Source: Agriotes lineatus (Eukaryota; Arthropoda; Insecta; Coleoptera; Elateridae). From it: a stretch of DNA of 64,000 bases. The notes beneath the pieces were generated by a model. That model saw only the letters and a list, made by a program, of their open reading frames with translations. It was not told the origin of the DNA and searched no databases. Made by a program: the position numbers and the translations under genes. Within the stretch, counting starts at the first letter, position 1, and every line of letters begins with the position of its first letter. The stretch lies in NCBI GenBank assembly GCA_940337035.1, contig OW679203.1, positions 31,257,495 through 31,321,494 on the forward strand, in the 5' to 3' direction. This document shows positions 10,310 to 22,456 of the stretch, in pieces.

Positions 10310-12430
10310 ATAGTGCTAGCGCCATCTAGTAGGCAGTTGTACCGATCCACCGATTTATACATTTCTACCGAAAAATTGATTTTCTTTAGTTTGAGCAAAT
10401 AATTAAACGCTAGTAAAAATTTATTTGAAATTTAATATTTTTCACTAACCCCGTAAAACAGTCAAATCTGAATTCGTTAATTGTTCTGATGTGTATCTGT
10501 TCGCTTTTTCGAAATTTTTAAATTTTGACTTCAGATTCTGATAGAACCTGAAAAATAGAATATGGGGGTCTGAAAAACTAACCTCATATCTGGTAAGAAA
10601 CATAGCCAAATGGCGGGCAAATTTCGGTATGTGCATTTGTCCATCTATACATTTTGTCGAATTTTTAAATTTTAACTTCAGATTTTAATGAAAGATGAAA
10701 AACTAGATTAGGAATTTCTAAAGAACCACTCTCTTATCTCGTGAAACAAAAACAAATTGGCGGGCATATTTAAAAAATAATAAAACAAAATTTAAAATGC
10801 TCTCTAGAAGCTCTTCTGACAATACTACCATTAGCATTTTCATTTTTATTTAAAATTTCCTACAATTATTGGCTATTGAAGTGGTTAATCTGTTTTGTAT
10901 TTACAATTTTTGTGCTGCTCTCGAATGATAAAAAAATTTTATTTTTACTTTTGTTGTATTTATCTATTTGTACAACTTCTTGTATTTTTTCCTTAGAATT
11001 TTGTTTATTTTTGTACTTTTTACTTTTGAAATATTTCCTGTTTATTTCCCAATTCCTCTTTTTCTCATCCCACCACCCCTTGTAAAAATTAAAACGGATG
11101 TGTGCCCCAAGGGTCTTTTAATCAGAGTTAGCTATGAAGTATGAAACATATTTCCTGCATAAATTTGTAAAACCGTATTGAAGATCGGACAAATCATTTT
11201 ATTGTAATCGTCAAAAATAATTTAAAAAATTACTAAATTGCCCACAAACTATGACAACAATGTTCACAAAAGTTGTTGAAAATGCTGACCGAAGTTTCTA
11301 TAACAGTGTAGAAATTGATCAATAAATGTACGCATAGGTTCGATCACTCCACTTCTGACATTACAAGAATAATGTGGAGTACTAGTTAAGCAGTTAAATT
11401 CAAATGATTACCAGATAACCAACTTAAAGTAATTCCAATAATGCTTTATTACATTAATTACAATATTGATATTACAGACACTAAATTATCAACAGTAATA
11501 TCTCAAGTGCATTAAAATAACCCATAACATTTTGACGTTTTCTCTTAGAATGTTTTGCTAATAAATTTACGATATAAATTTCTTCAGAGCAAAACAGTTT
11601 GACAGAAAATCGCCAAAATTTATTCAGGCTAGTTTACATACATGCACGCGGGATATTCGGGATGATTATTTCCTGAATGAATAAATAAAATTCACTTGGT
11701 GAAGCACCTTTGATAATGATGTCAAAATTATTCAGAAGCGATTAAATTCTGCCACTTTTTTAACCGCGGTTAAATGTTTACATTTGAATTTTTATCATTT
11801 AGTAATGTCGACATTTATTATTAACATTTGATTGACAAACAAGTGTGTACACTTTTAAAAAATTAAAAACCCAAACTCTACTAAATCCACATAGAAAATG
11901 GATAGGCTATATATGCCGTTCACAATCTTTTTGGGTCAGGTGAGGCTATGACCATCTAGTAATTTTGTTGGCAGAACCTCTGTGGCAACTACACTCCCTA
12001 ATGGAAATTGTTACTTTTTGTGTTAGGTTAGGTTGTTTTAAGTTTAAGGTTATATTTTCTGAATATGTACATTGTTGCCGGATCTCTGTTTAAATTAAGG
12101 ATGAAAAATTTAAATAATTTGACAATTGACGACAGGAACGAAAATGAGAACTAATGCATAAGAAAAGCATTCAATATTAAAGTTTATTGCAATTTGGATA
12201 AGAATTGTGTACATGATATGAATATGCCACTTTATTTTACATGCTTGCTTGCTTGCTGGTGTGGAAGGATAAAAACAGCGTACATAAATCAAACAGAGAC
12301 ACTCACTGTCGGTTCCTTTGATGTCAAAATACCGATTTGAATTACCTTGAACGACTCCTGGGGGGTACTTTCCGATAATACTAACAGATGGAGCCACTGC
12401 TTTATCACATATGATTGGTAGCAGAGTCAG
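10310..12430. other. Non-coding part of the 14-kb unit
   Basis: This stretch is conserved in order with 50885-53200 and 62045-64000. I see no credible coding sequence; the open frames here are T-rich and not conserved in codon pattern. A CTTGCTTGCTTGCT-type short tandem occurs near 12243. Small indels separate the copies. Confidence 0.6.
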
Positions 12431-12439
12431 TATAGGCGG

Positions 12440-13347
12440 ATTGCAATGAGAAGAAGCCACGCCATGACGTCACATGCGCCGCTGTAGAATTATCAGTGGC
12501 GGCGGAATTTTTAATTAAAATGGGAACTTGGCACTGGACAACAACAAACAATAAGAGAAAATAACAACAAGCGTCTTTCGACTGTGCTTCACCCTACAGA
12601 ATGTGGTAGAAGCTTAAAATAAAATTAAATCTGCTAATAATACAGATTTCATTTATTTAAGTAATTAAATAGCACCCCGTTTACACATTACGCTACTGAT
12701 TTCTAAATGTCATCTACAAGGCCACACCTTGTTCGGCATGTTGGACTCGTCCGCCAGCTGGAACGCTACTGAGCACGTCACGTGAGCCCTCTTCTCATTT
12801 CAATTTACTTCTGGCTTTGATTGGTAGAACTTTGTGCTGCCATCTGATAGTCAAGCTTAAAAATACCCCTGAGTTACTGTCCCAGGCACTCTAGACAGGT
12901 TTCAACATTTAGCATGAGTGTCTCTACTTGTTTGATGTATGTACGCTGATAAAGACGTCACAAACTGGTGCCAAATAAATTTGAGCAATATTGGTCTTAT
13001 AGAAATTAACATGTGAAAGATGTAAATATCTTGTCAAATGGATGGCTTGCTGATTTTACTTCATGTTGATTTTCACATCTGCCGCATAACATTTCAACAC
13101 TAAAATAGTAAGAAGTATGTAGGTAGTAAATTATTATACATTACACTGGATTGTTTTTCCTTTCCAAAATTTCATTTTTTAACGTACAGCAAATATATTC
13201 TCTGGTCTCAACATCAACTCGTGTTCTTTTAAATCTGGTATGTTCTTTTTAAATTGGAAGTAGCATCGTTTAATGGAGATTTTTTGCTGTAACAAAGTTA
13301 TTTTGGATTTTTAACTTTTCCTTTGACGGAAATTAATAGTATATTAT
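12440..13347. other. Copy-1-specific non-coding stretch
   Basis: Alignment with copy 2 stops near 12440 and resumes near 13877. In copy 2 only about 180 bp of unrelated sequence occupies this place (about 53215-53397). I see no gene, RNA or recognisable repeat in this stretch. Confidence 0.5.
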
Positions 13348-13857
13348 TGTTACGGTTTTACGTTCGGGCTATTTAAAAATTATACGACGCTTCTGGTTTT
13401 AAACGTTTATTTACTATGATTAATTATGATTATTTAAATATACAAGGATTATGAAGGCAGAATTACTTATAAACTACAGGCACTATTTCTAACAACGATA
13501 TACTTATTTAATAATTATTTATATACAGCTTAGCAGTAAGGATTTATATGGTTGTATTTAATTGTTATTTACTTCACACGGTTCGTTTATATCACGCGCG
13601 CTTCGAGTCTGATGAGAACTACCGAGAACTCCGGCGGCCGTGTATTTATATTCGGGTAATTTCCTTCGAGATCAATCTAGACTTCGCTCGACCTTTCTGG
13701 GAACCTCATGACGCAACCTCGCAGCTGGCTCCAAGGGCGCTGACGTCACGCCTCTGGACCTGGGGTCCAAGGTTGCAAGGTCGTTTCTCGAGGTTCTAGA
13801 AGAATCGGGGCACTGGGTCATGATTCCGGAACAATGACCGGCAGCAGGATAGTTACA
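13348..13857 (-). mobile_element. Solo LTR, Gypsy-like, minus orientation
   Basis: The 510-bp block begins TGTTACGG and ends AGTTACA on the plus strand, giving TG...CA ends. It is flanked by a 4-bp direct repeat TTAT (13344-13347, 13858-13861). On the minus strand there is a TATAAATA box (13643-13650) in a GC-rich promoter-like context and an AATAAA (13406-13411) further downstream, as expected for an LTR. No internal retrovirus-like coding lies next to it, so it is a solo LTR. Assignment to Gypsy rests only on the duplication length. Confidence 0.75.
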
Positions 13858-13875
13858 TTATGATACAAGTGTATA

Positions 13876-14290
13876 AGTAAGCCTTTAAAGCACGTGCGAC
13901 GAGTTTAAGAGCACGACGCGCTAGCGGACTGCTTTTAACGTCGCTAGTGTTTTAATGGCTCTTATACACGCGTATCATACGCTATTTTTTCTACGATCGT
14001 AATAGAAATATAAAAACTTAGTTGGGTGACACTTTTTCCGTCATATTGTGTAGATATTCTAGGTTATGTTGACATTAAAATTTACGGCAAAGCGTGTTTT
14101 AATAAATTATTAAAACCCGCCTCCAATGGCAAAGTGCGAATAAGACGTATTTTGGGCGCTAATAGTAAGAGTGCTAGAAACATCGCTTCTGACACTAGAA
14201 ACAGTGCAAAAAATTGTCATTTTGACACGATCGTAGAAAAAATTATTATTACACACTTGATAAATCATTTATTTTCTTACGAATATTAAA
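13876..14290. mobile_element. Palindrome-rich element at the right end of the unit
   Basis: TTTTTTCTACGATCGTAAT at about 13985 and its complement at about 14228 form inverted arms. A second stem system with CACGTGCGACGAG and CGCGTATCATACGC lies to the left. The first part recurs at 53398-53668, where the copy-2/copy-3 junction cuts it. No gene is supported. Confidence 0.5.
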
Positions 14291-14760
14291 ATAATAAATC
14301 TGGCAATGTGGTAGCAAGAAAATGTCGAACTAACACTGACAGAAAAAAAGTTGCATCACCGAATCAGTTAGTCCAACATGAAAAGAAAAAATAATAGCTA
14401 ACTCTGTCCCAGAAAGGTCGTGAACGGATTATACGTGTCTCTTTATATTTTCAAAAACGTTTGTATCATATTTTGGTCGTAATTTATTTACTGAATTATT
14501 TTTGACGGTTGTAATGGAATGACATTTAAGATTTAACTAGGTCTGACTTTTAACTACAATTGGTACGTACGCAACGTATTCAATATTTTTTTTCTTCTTG
14601 TAAACCTGCGCAATAGTAAGACATTTTAGGAATATTTATAATTTATGTACAGTATTGTTGGCAGAATTTGTATTTGGAACAGATAAACACAAACATAACC
14701 TAAAACGTGGTACCAGTGGCGTTAATTAAATAGGGGCTTGATTTTATTAAATTCTCTTTT

Positions 14761-14850
14761 AATTATCGTGGGCGATAGTAGTGACAGTGAATAGTTATAT
14801 TTGACAATTATCGTGGGCGATAGTAGTGACAGTGAATAGTTATATTTGAC
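14761..14850. repeat. 45-bp tandem duplication (two units)
   Basis: Two identical 45-bp units (14761-14805 and 14806-14850) begin AATTATCGTGGGCGATAG. The duplication is exact and so probably recent. Confidence 0.95.
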
Positions 14851-15020
14851 GGCAGCAGCATTACATTCACTTAAAACTTGGGTATCTAAATTTGTAACTA
14901 GTATGAATTTACCATCTGCACAGATTTACGCGCACATTTATTTTTACGGTCTTCGCTTCGCTCCTCCCCCAATTATGGTCTGAGATCGGTAATTGCTTAA
15001 CGTTCGTGATGCTTATGACG

Positions 15021-15284
15021 TTTTTTGCACGATAGAAATGTATTTTTCTTCAAACGTCAGTAAAATGTGACATTATACCACAGAATAATATGTTGGTGGC
15101 ACTGTAAGTCTATGTCAAAATCGAGGTTAGCAGGTTAGGTTTTACGTCAGTTTTGAGACAGACTGATGCAAAACCTAGCCTGCTAACCTCGAATTTTTAC
15201 TTACCGTTCTAGAACGGTAAACATAACTTACTGGTTTGGCAACAAACGCGGTAACTAAGTAAAATCGTTCTATCGTGCAAAAAA
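15021..15284. mobile_element. Foldback element enclosing a truncated FB1 core
   Basis: TTTTTTGCACGATAGAA at 15021-15037 is complementary to 15268-15284. The middle holds the FB1 core (GTTGGTGGCACTGTAAG, then GGTTAGCAGGTTAGG and its complement) and a TTCTTCAAACG(T)CAGTAAAA word shared with the insertion at 1045. Confidence 0.65.
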
Positions 15285-16375
15285 TAATTTTTCTACTCCT
15301 TTATTAGTAAATTGCTCATTAAGCACTGTTTACTTGATTAGTAAATTCGTTGATAGAAACAGTGCTACGTAATGACTAACACGTTTTTTTATTACGTTAC
15401 AGTTAGCTTCTTTTGTTTGTATGAAGCGGTGTAGGGCTGTGACTGCAGCCGCCTAATTTTTAAGATGGTGTGACAGCAATGATTTGACAGTTATAAAACA
15501 TTTCTTTTTCATTTAACGAAATGAGTGTGGTCGTAGAAAAAGTATAGTACGCAACTCGAGCTATAGAGCAATTACACGCTCGTGGAATTACACACGCGCC
15601 ACTACGCGGCTTGTGCGTAACATTTTCAACTCGCGTGTAATATGCTTCCTACAGCCTACAGCTCTCGTTGTGTAATCTACTATTACGCACAAATTTACTA
15701 GTAAATTTCTTATACAATTTTCTGTGCAAAACGTGCAAAACTTTTTAAAATAATAATTTATGAAATAATTTACTCGTTAATTTTCGCATAAATTTAATAT
15801 CGTGTCATACCAGCTAAATACATGAAATGATTCATGGCTAACTGTAATTACAGACATTTAAGACACACGATAGTTAATAGACATCAACAAAGTAACGGAA
15901 AGATTTAAATCAAGTCTGGTGAAAAGTTGGATAAATCATTATAATGCATGTTTTCTCCTCCCAGTAGGCTGTTTTATGTTTTTATTATGTTGCATGCGTG
16001 AATTTTGATAGAAGTCGAACTGTGACATGAACAAATTATGACATTTTTACACCTGCTTTATTGACATTGTTGCAATTTTAATGTCAAAATTACGGAACGA
16101 GACTAAAACCTAACTGGCAACAATGTAATCCTTCAAAAATCATAACCACAAATTGAAAACAACATAACCCAGTTTTGTCATGTGTAGGTATTTCGCATAT
16201 GTATCAACAAAAATGTCACGCTAAAATATCCTGCTGTGAAAAGGACACATTGTAAATGGATTATAGCAACTTTTTCAGGTCCGATCTGGTTAATTTTATT
16301 TTTTTGACCTGGCTACACTTTTGACCTTCACGAGTTGTACTATACTCTCCTTTGATATTCAAATGTACTCTTAAA

Positions 16376-17621
16376 ATGGCCAATAGAGCTTCAACGCAAA
16401 ACCATAGTGATTTGGTAACCCCATCTCTAGTATCATTCGGTCCATGTGATAACAAGGCTTTCTATGATACATGGGTAACAAGAACAACGGATGTGTACCT
16501 ACAGTACCCTAGTCTTAAGACACATAGATCATGGGATGACGAGCTAGTTCCGACTGCAGTTTTCCTTGTTAGCTGGGGACGATTATTGGAGACTGCTTTT
16601 GTGGCTGATAGGGATGCAGCTTTTGCTTTGACTATGGCTGAACTTGTAGGTCCGATGGTAAATGCCCCGTGATGGGGCTCGCAAGGTTTTTTGCACTGCA
16701 GTTAAACGATCTATTAGCCACCCAGCTTATTCATGCTGGTCAACTGCGACCCAGGCTACATACAAGGTGTCTATCGATGAGAGATATCCTGACGAAGATG
16801 ATGCGGCCAGAACTGCTAAAGCAGCAAAATGGACAGCACAGGAACTGTCTTTTGATACAGCATATGAGATTCTTCTTCATGTCGTTGCAAACACTGAAAC
16901 CAAGATGCAAATATCTAAACTCTCTGTTGTAGTTCACTCATGTTATGCCCTATTGAGGGGTGGCAAAGTTACTGATAGATATGCAAACAATATATCCGAT
17001 AGTATTCTATGTGATCTCCAACAAAGAGTTGATATACGACCCGCTGCATTAAGAATTTTCTTTGATAAATTAAAAAGATACATCAATTCAGGTAACATCC
17101 GGGAGGTTATTCAGAATTTGAAGCATTTTATTCCTGCAGGAGCTATCAAATTGATCTTGGATCTGCAACCACAAAACCATCATATGGGTCTCACTTCTCT
17201 AATAAGTATAGGACGAGCTATCAAATACTACAGGAGCTTTCAATGGAAGCAAATAATTGAGATTTACAATGCGGAATGGATTGCATGGGTTGCTGCAGTC
17301 CGGATTGTTGGTAACGATCCCTACTATGGCTTCAACCGAGCTCTCGGGAACGTACGGTCTACACTTTACAAAAATCTTGCATGGGTTGCAAAGGAGCTGT
17401 TGATACGTGTGGGAGGTGAAACATCTTTGCGAGCCCATGCAGGTTGGACACGTTGCCCTCATAGGCAGGCAGATGTCAATGCTTTAATTGCTGGCTATGA
17501 GGATAATCAAGCAAAAACTTTGAGTGGTGCTGGTGGAGTAGAAGAGTGGCCAGCAGAAAACGACGCAAGGTATTTGGAGGCCCTTGCACTTGTGAATGAT
17601 AACCAGGATGTCTACTACTAA
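16376..17621 (+). pseudogene. Diverged paralogue of the virus-like gene (frameshifted)
   Basis: The first ATG at 16376 matches the start chosen for copy 1. The N-terminal frame runs to about 16672, where a net loss of about 14 bp relative to copy 1, just before the word CCGTGATGGGG, breaks the frame. A further 317 codons are then open to the stop at 17621. Over those 317 codons the protein is roughly three quarters identical to copy 1 by eye, and the length differences I can resolve are multiples of three and cancel. Near 16536 a 19-bp loss is compensated upstream. Blocks with no nucleotide change (about 16538-16593 and 17547-17632) alternate with strongly diverged ones, which suggests gene conversion. 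The 3' flank and LINE remnant match copy 1, so this is a duplicate of the same integration, not a second capture. Confidence 0.7.
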
Positions 17622-17759
17622 TTTAAGTGTCACATATTTGCTATACTTTTGCAGTTTCTAAATAGTGTATTTCTAATATGAAATAGGGTGTTATGATTAT
17701 AATTATTAAAGATTATAAGTTTGTATTTTAGACAACTTTGTATGCAGGTGAAAATAATA

Positions 17760-18970
17760 AAATTAAGTATCAGCCTTACGAAACAGAAATTGTATACATT
17801 CTTAGGTGCAAGACTGTAGATGTAGATTTACTACAGCATACACAAACGAAAGCAGATCTTGTATCCATTACAGAGCATGTAAAATAACAATTAGTTTTTA
17901 AACAAATCACACCTTTAAAGAGGAATCTGAGACTAAGAATAAAATAGCACCTTCCAAATAACTTCAGCGTTGCAGCCTCAGTAAGAGCTGATATTAGAAA
18001 AAGCATATATCATTTCAAGAACCATCGAGGAAAGTAAGTGCAGATATTTTAAAGAATTCGAAGCTCAAATAGGAAAAATACTTCAGAGAAAATAAATTGA
18101 AAGTTTCGAGAAGGAAGATTGTTGCAATCAACGACATGGAAAAGGTTCCTATAACAGAAACATAAAAGGGCAGAAATAAAATAATGCCAAGAAAGATAGT
18201 CAAGGAGAACAGAATGAAGAAAAAATGAAATCTAAAGCAGAAGAAAAAAAATATCGATGTACGAAATAAACGAAACAATAAAGCAAATTAGGAATGGAAT
18301 CCTGGAAGGTAAGAGATCATATATGAGTTAATCCGATATGCAGAAGACATGGTCAGAGAGTGAACTAAGGAAACATACCAGCAAGACCAAGAAAAAGAGA
18401 GCGGGAAATAGACACTGTAGGTAGTAGGCTACCAACAATAAACGTAAGTCTTGACACAATCTTTAAGAGGACAAGTGGAGCACACGAATAACAGCAATCA
18501 GAAACGGTAAACAAGCACAACGTACACATTTAATTACAGTACAGATTTTACAGCTGCTTTCAGTAAGGAAGAACTATGAAGAGCACTTAGCAGAGGACAA
18601 TGAAAGGGTAGTTCTAACAAGGTAGTTAGTAGGTGAAGTCAGACCAAATGGACAAACATCTGAAAATGTTCTAACGGAAAAAACATATACAGCAGAAAAC
18701 TGAAAAACAAAAGTATATTAATTAAAGAATGCAAGAATAGAGAGAGCAAACACAAATTAAACCGATAATAGAAACAATTGAGCAAAATAGTTAAAATAGT
18801 AGGAAGATGTTCTCTGAATGGTTGAGAAAAGAAAACCAAAACAAATTATACCGATAAAAACTGAAAAAATCAAACCCAGGTTGCGATGGTTGGGTCATAA
18901 TTATGAGAGAACAAAGAACGGAAACAGAACACGGGCGATTGGCTGTAAACAGACAGCCTTATATAAAACT
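17760..18970 (+). pseudogene. LINE remnant behind the diverged paralogue
   Basis: This aligns with 7320-9600 of copy 1 but is shorter and full of frame-breaking indels. Readable pieces include FTAAFSKEEL-like sequence near 18540-18575 and the C-terminal tail KTKNGNRTRAIGCKQ-like near 18900-18960. FB1 and the 188-bp MITE of copy 1 are missing. Confidence 0.55.
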
Positions 18971-20186
18971 AGCTGGCCCGGCAAACGTTGTTCTGCCCAA
19001 AAATAATTTGTCTCTGAAACCCCGTTTAACCACTATAGAGTTTGGACTTAAAAATGTATGCCATTTTCTAGCTGTAACCCGCGACTTCGTACTCGCGAGG
19101 TTCGTTATTTGTGTATTAAATAATGACTAATTATTTTCTGTCATCCCATCTTATCCCATCCCGTCCCCGTACCGTCCCGTCCCGTCCCTTCTCGTCTCCT
19201 TCCCTACCATCCTATCCCATCCCGTCCCGTCCCTTCTCGTCTCCTCTCCTACCATCCCATCCCATCTCTTCCTGTCCCGTCCAATTCAGTCCCGCCCCGT
19301 CCCTTCCCGTCTCGTCCAGTCCCGTCCCGTCCCCTCCCGGCAAAAGTTGTTCTGTCCCAAAATAATTTGTCTCTGAAACCTCGTTTAACCACTATAAAGT
19401 TTTAATTTTATGTCATGTCCATCGTCTTGGACTTAAAAATAAATGCCGTTTTCGCAATCAACATCCCAAAAAACCTCAATAACGACACCCATATCGATTT
19501 TTAGGCTTATTTAACCCATTTCACCCTCTAAGGGGTAGCGAACACGACAGACGTTGTCCTGCCCGAACATTGATTTGCCTGCTATTAGCGGGTTCAGCAA
19601 ACGTTTTTCCGATATTCGAATTTTCGATTTCTTTCATTTTAAAACATGTTAATAGCTACAACTATTTTCATTATCCCTAGCGCGCTAGTCATCACTGCGG
19701 TTCGCACGTAAAGTAGATACCCGCGCAGCTGACTGTCTTCGACGACCTATGTTAACTCGTAGTGTCTTTGGCATTGTAACGGACACTATAAAACGACACG
19801 GAATTGTTTTCACAATCATGTGTGCACAAATCAAATTTGAATGTCTGACTGACTGACGCGACGACTTATGTAAAGCATCTGGAATTACATAAATTGCTAT
19901 TAGTGTCTTATCTCTTCCGCCTTCGGTTACCTGATGCGGATTATGGCATTATGGGGAAAACCCTTCAAACCATTAAGCACAGGTGTGACTGCAAATAGAA
20001 ACAACACACTTTCGATATTTTCCAATTTTCCGGCTTTCCCTTTGGATTTTCTTAATTTTTCTTTCCGTAAGAACCTTCTACACAGTATTAGAAAACTTAA
20101 AAAAACGATGAATAAAATCGGTAAAGTCGTTCTCAAGTTATGACGTGACCAAGGGAAATAGGAATTCATTTATATATATATAGATA
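18971..20186 (+). mobile_element. Retroelement-like repeats ending in a TA-rich tail
   Basis: A word CCCGGCAAACGTTGTTCTGCC-like at 18976 recurs at about 19337 and in weaker form near 19545, each followed by AATAATTTGTCTCTGAAAC or similar. The far end (CGTTCTCAAGTTATGACG, then TATATATATATAGATAGAT at about 20167-20188) resembles 3' tails of non-LTR elements common in arthropods. No intact coding sequence is visible. The family is unassigned. Confidence 0.45.
19141..19340. repeat. CCCGT/CCCAT-type minisatellite
   Basis: About 200 bp is built from imperfect pentamers and decamers such as CCCGTCCCGT, CCCATCCCAT and CTCGTCTCCT. The strand is almost purely pyrimidine, so it could form triplex or G-rich complementary-strand structures. 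The 80-aa open frame across it is a by-product of the repeat. Confidence 0.9.
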
Positions 20187-20639
20187 GATCAAGGTCTCGA
20201 CGTCATGAAGTAGGAGAGACCGGAAATACTTTGTACAATTTTTAGATATTATCCTTTTCATATTTTTCTTTTATATTTTTATCCTCTAAACAGTTGGTTC
20301 TTCATAAATGATATGTTTAGTGCATTTAGCCTTCACGGAAACAGTGTGGAAAGTAGCTACGTTTCACTTGTCCATGCTATCCTCAGCACAAGGGATAAAA
20401 TGAGTAGTCCCAGAAGATACTTTCGACACTTGCTAGAAAGGAAACAGTGATTACTTTTTTCTGTACAACGGAAACGATTTGAAGGAAGTAGCTGCTTATG
20501 CAAGCTCACTTAAAAACCGCCCACAAGCTACCGCGTCACACAAGCCATAATTCCATCCGGACATAGGTGTTTTCCTAAAAGCTTTAACCATGCACGCTTG
20601 TTACACCATAAATGCGCCTTTCTTCTTCTTCTTCTTTCT

Positions 20640-21411
20640 CAGCTTCGATTTGTCGACTCCTGAACGTAAGCCTCTCCAGTATCTTTCCATTTCTGTCGGT
20701 CCTGAGCTGATCTGATTAAGTTTTTTCCCTGCTTTTTCGCTGATGTCATCAGCTCACCGCTTTTGGGGTCTGCCGACGTCTCTCTTGGTTTGTCTCGGTC
20801 TCCATCTTATGACCTTGGATGTCCATCTATCCGTATCTTGCCGTGCGATGTGTCCGGCCCATTGCCATTTTAGTCTTGCGATCCTTTCCATAACATCGGT
20901 TGTTTTTGTTTTTCGCCTTATCTCTTTGTTTGTTATTTTATCCCGTAGGCTTACATCAAGCATTGCTCTTTCTATGGCTCCCTGAGTTATTCTTAGTTTT
21001 TCAGCGCTTTTTTGTGTAAGAGCCATTGTTTCCATTCCATAGGTTGTTACTGGAAGGATGCAGCTGTTGAAGACCTTTCTCTTGAGGTTGATTGGAACTT
21101 TCTTGTTTGTTAATATGTGTCGCCGGTTCCCAAAGGCTGTCCATGTTAGAGCGATCCTCCTCTTAATTTCCAGAGATTGGTTTTCCTTGCCAAGTGTTAT
21201 GTTATGTCCTAAATAGACGTATTTTTTGACGAGTTCTATTGAGTGATTTTGGATGTTAATCACTTCGTTACTTTCACTTATTATTTTTGTTTTATTATAA
21301 TTTATAGTTAAGCAAATTTCTTCGGAGGCAGTTTTTAGTTGCTCTAACATAGTTGTTAGTTCAGTTATATCGCTGCTAATGAGGACCACGTCATCAGCGC
21401 CTTTACGATAC
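20640..21411 (-). pseudogene. LINE reverse transcriptase C-terminal half (RTE-like)
   Basis: The minus strand begins inside the RT catalytic motif (ADDVVLISS at about 21405-21380) and stays open for about 210 codons to 20754. It contains the typical thumb and connection segments (LTINYNKTKII, VYLGHNITLG, ALTWTAFG, KVFNSCILPVTTYG and RLKWQWAGHIAR). At about 20749 a TGA stands where this family normally has a tryptophan codon. The frame then resumes as ADDISEKAGKKL and later YWRGL. The element ends in an (AAG)n run (CTTCTT on the plus strand at 20623-20637), a usual 3' tail. The upstream part is missing (5' truncation at about 21411). Confidence 0.85.
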
Positions 21412-22456
21412 GACTTTAACTAGCTAATTGACTAGCGCGTGAAATGACTCAAATCGGGAAAGTATTACGCAGGACCGCTGCCCCAACCTGTAACAAAAAG
21501 GGGTGCCGGCTTCACTCATGGAGATGGGGTGGTCCAATACGAGACTAATCAGGAAAACAACCTATTACAAGAAAAGTAGATGTTAGATGCGAAAGCGCTA
21601 CCACTTTCCTAATAGGGTAAATACGCCGGTGAACCCACTGGGAAAAGTGGAAGTAAATCGGTACACCTAATTTCAACCTTGCCAGTGCTTGGTCGGCAGA
21701 ACCACGAACAACGGCGCTGAACTTACCTTGCAGGAAAACTCCTTTGCAGCTTTCTAAACCCTTTCACAAAAGAAAACATACACAAATTAGCATAAAAATG
21801 TCATAAACGTGCAATATGTAAGCAGTATTTAAATGTAACGGAAAAGGCTAGTAAGGGTTAAATTACGCAACGTTTAAACTAGATATACGCGGTAAACTTG
21901 ATAACAAATAATGTAAATAACTTGCAAACAGTAACAACGTTAATTATCCAAGAAAATGACTCATAAACAATAAACCTTGAGGGTAAGCAAGCAAACGTGG
22001 ATCAAATGCGGTAAATATTTTTTCATAACACCTACTTGATATTTGTCAATAACAGAACTGTCAACCTATTGAAAAGTTTCCCATAATAGCTATTGCTGTT
22101 ATACATTTTATCTTCATCGGTGTTGTCATAGACTATTAATCAAATTAATTTTAGTATCGTTAATAGCTTCATGACCGCACTCTTTGTATATAAAAAAATA
22201 CATTGAACCAGAATTTATTGATGAAGATAAAGTATTGAATAATGCACGTTTGCTTATGGCACTTAACGAGATTCGTTTGATTGCAGCATAACTCAACTCA
22301 CCGCCTCGTTTTGGCAATCAACCTCGTTTCATTAAGATCCTCGTAACCAAACTTGTATCGTTAATATCTATGACAACCTAGGTCGTTAAGAAATAACAGA
22401 ACAGTAACATTGTATCAATATTTATTCAACATGAGCACTGGCAATACTAAGATGTA
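21412..22456. other. Non-coding stretch
   Basis: I find no gene here. The sequence changes abruptly at 21411, where the LINE is truncated. No clear inverted or tandem repeats are seen. Confidence 0.5.

Larger units (their letters stand above)
160..14150. repeat. 14-kb segmental duplication unit, copy 1
   Basis: The sequence from about 160 lines up with 39727 onward, and that from about 3829 lines up with 53671 onward, in the same order and orientation. It carries a SINE, several foldback elements, the virus-like ORF, a decayed LINE and about 2 kb of non-coding sequence. Alignment is interrupted by insertions private to one copy and by a replaced stretch at about 12440-13875. Alignment with copy 2 resumes at 13877 and ends at about 14156. 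By eye the coding parts of copies 1 and 3 differ by about 2 percent. Confidence 0.9.
14291..16350. other. Intergenic stretch with small repeats
   Basis: I see no gene here. It holds the 45-bp tandem duplication at 14761-14850, the foldback at 15021-15284 and a hairpin-rich GC pocket near 15520-15700 with CGTAGAAAAAGTATAG and CAACTCGAGC stems. The last resembles motifs near 13985 and 31180. Confidence 0.5.

Noticed and set aside
19123..19365. 80-codon ORF rich in Pro and Ser
   Set aside because: It is produced by the CCCGT-type minisatellite.
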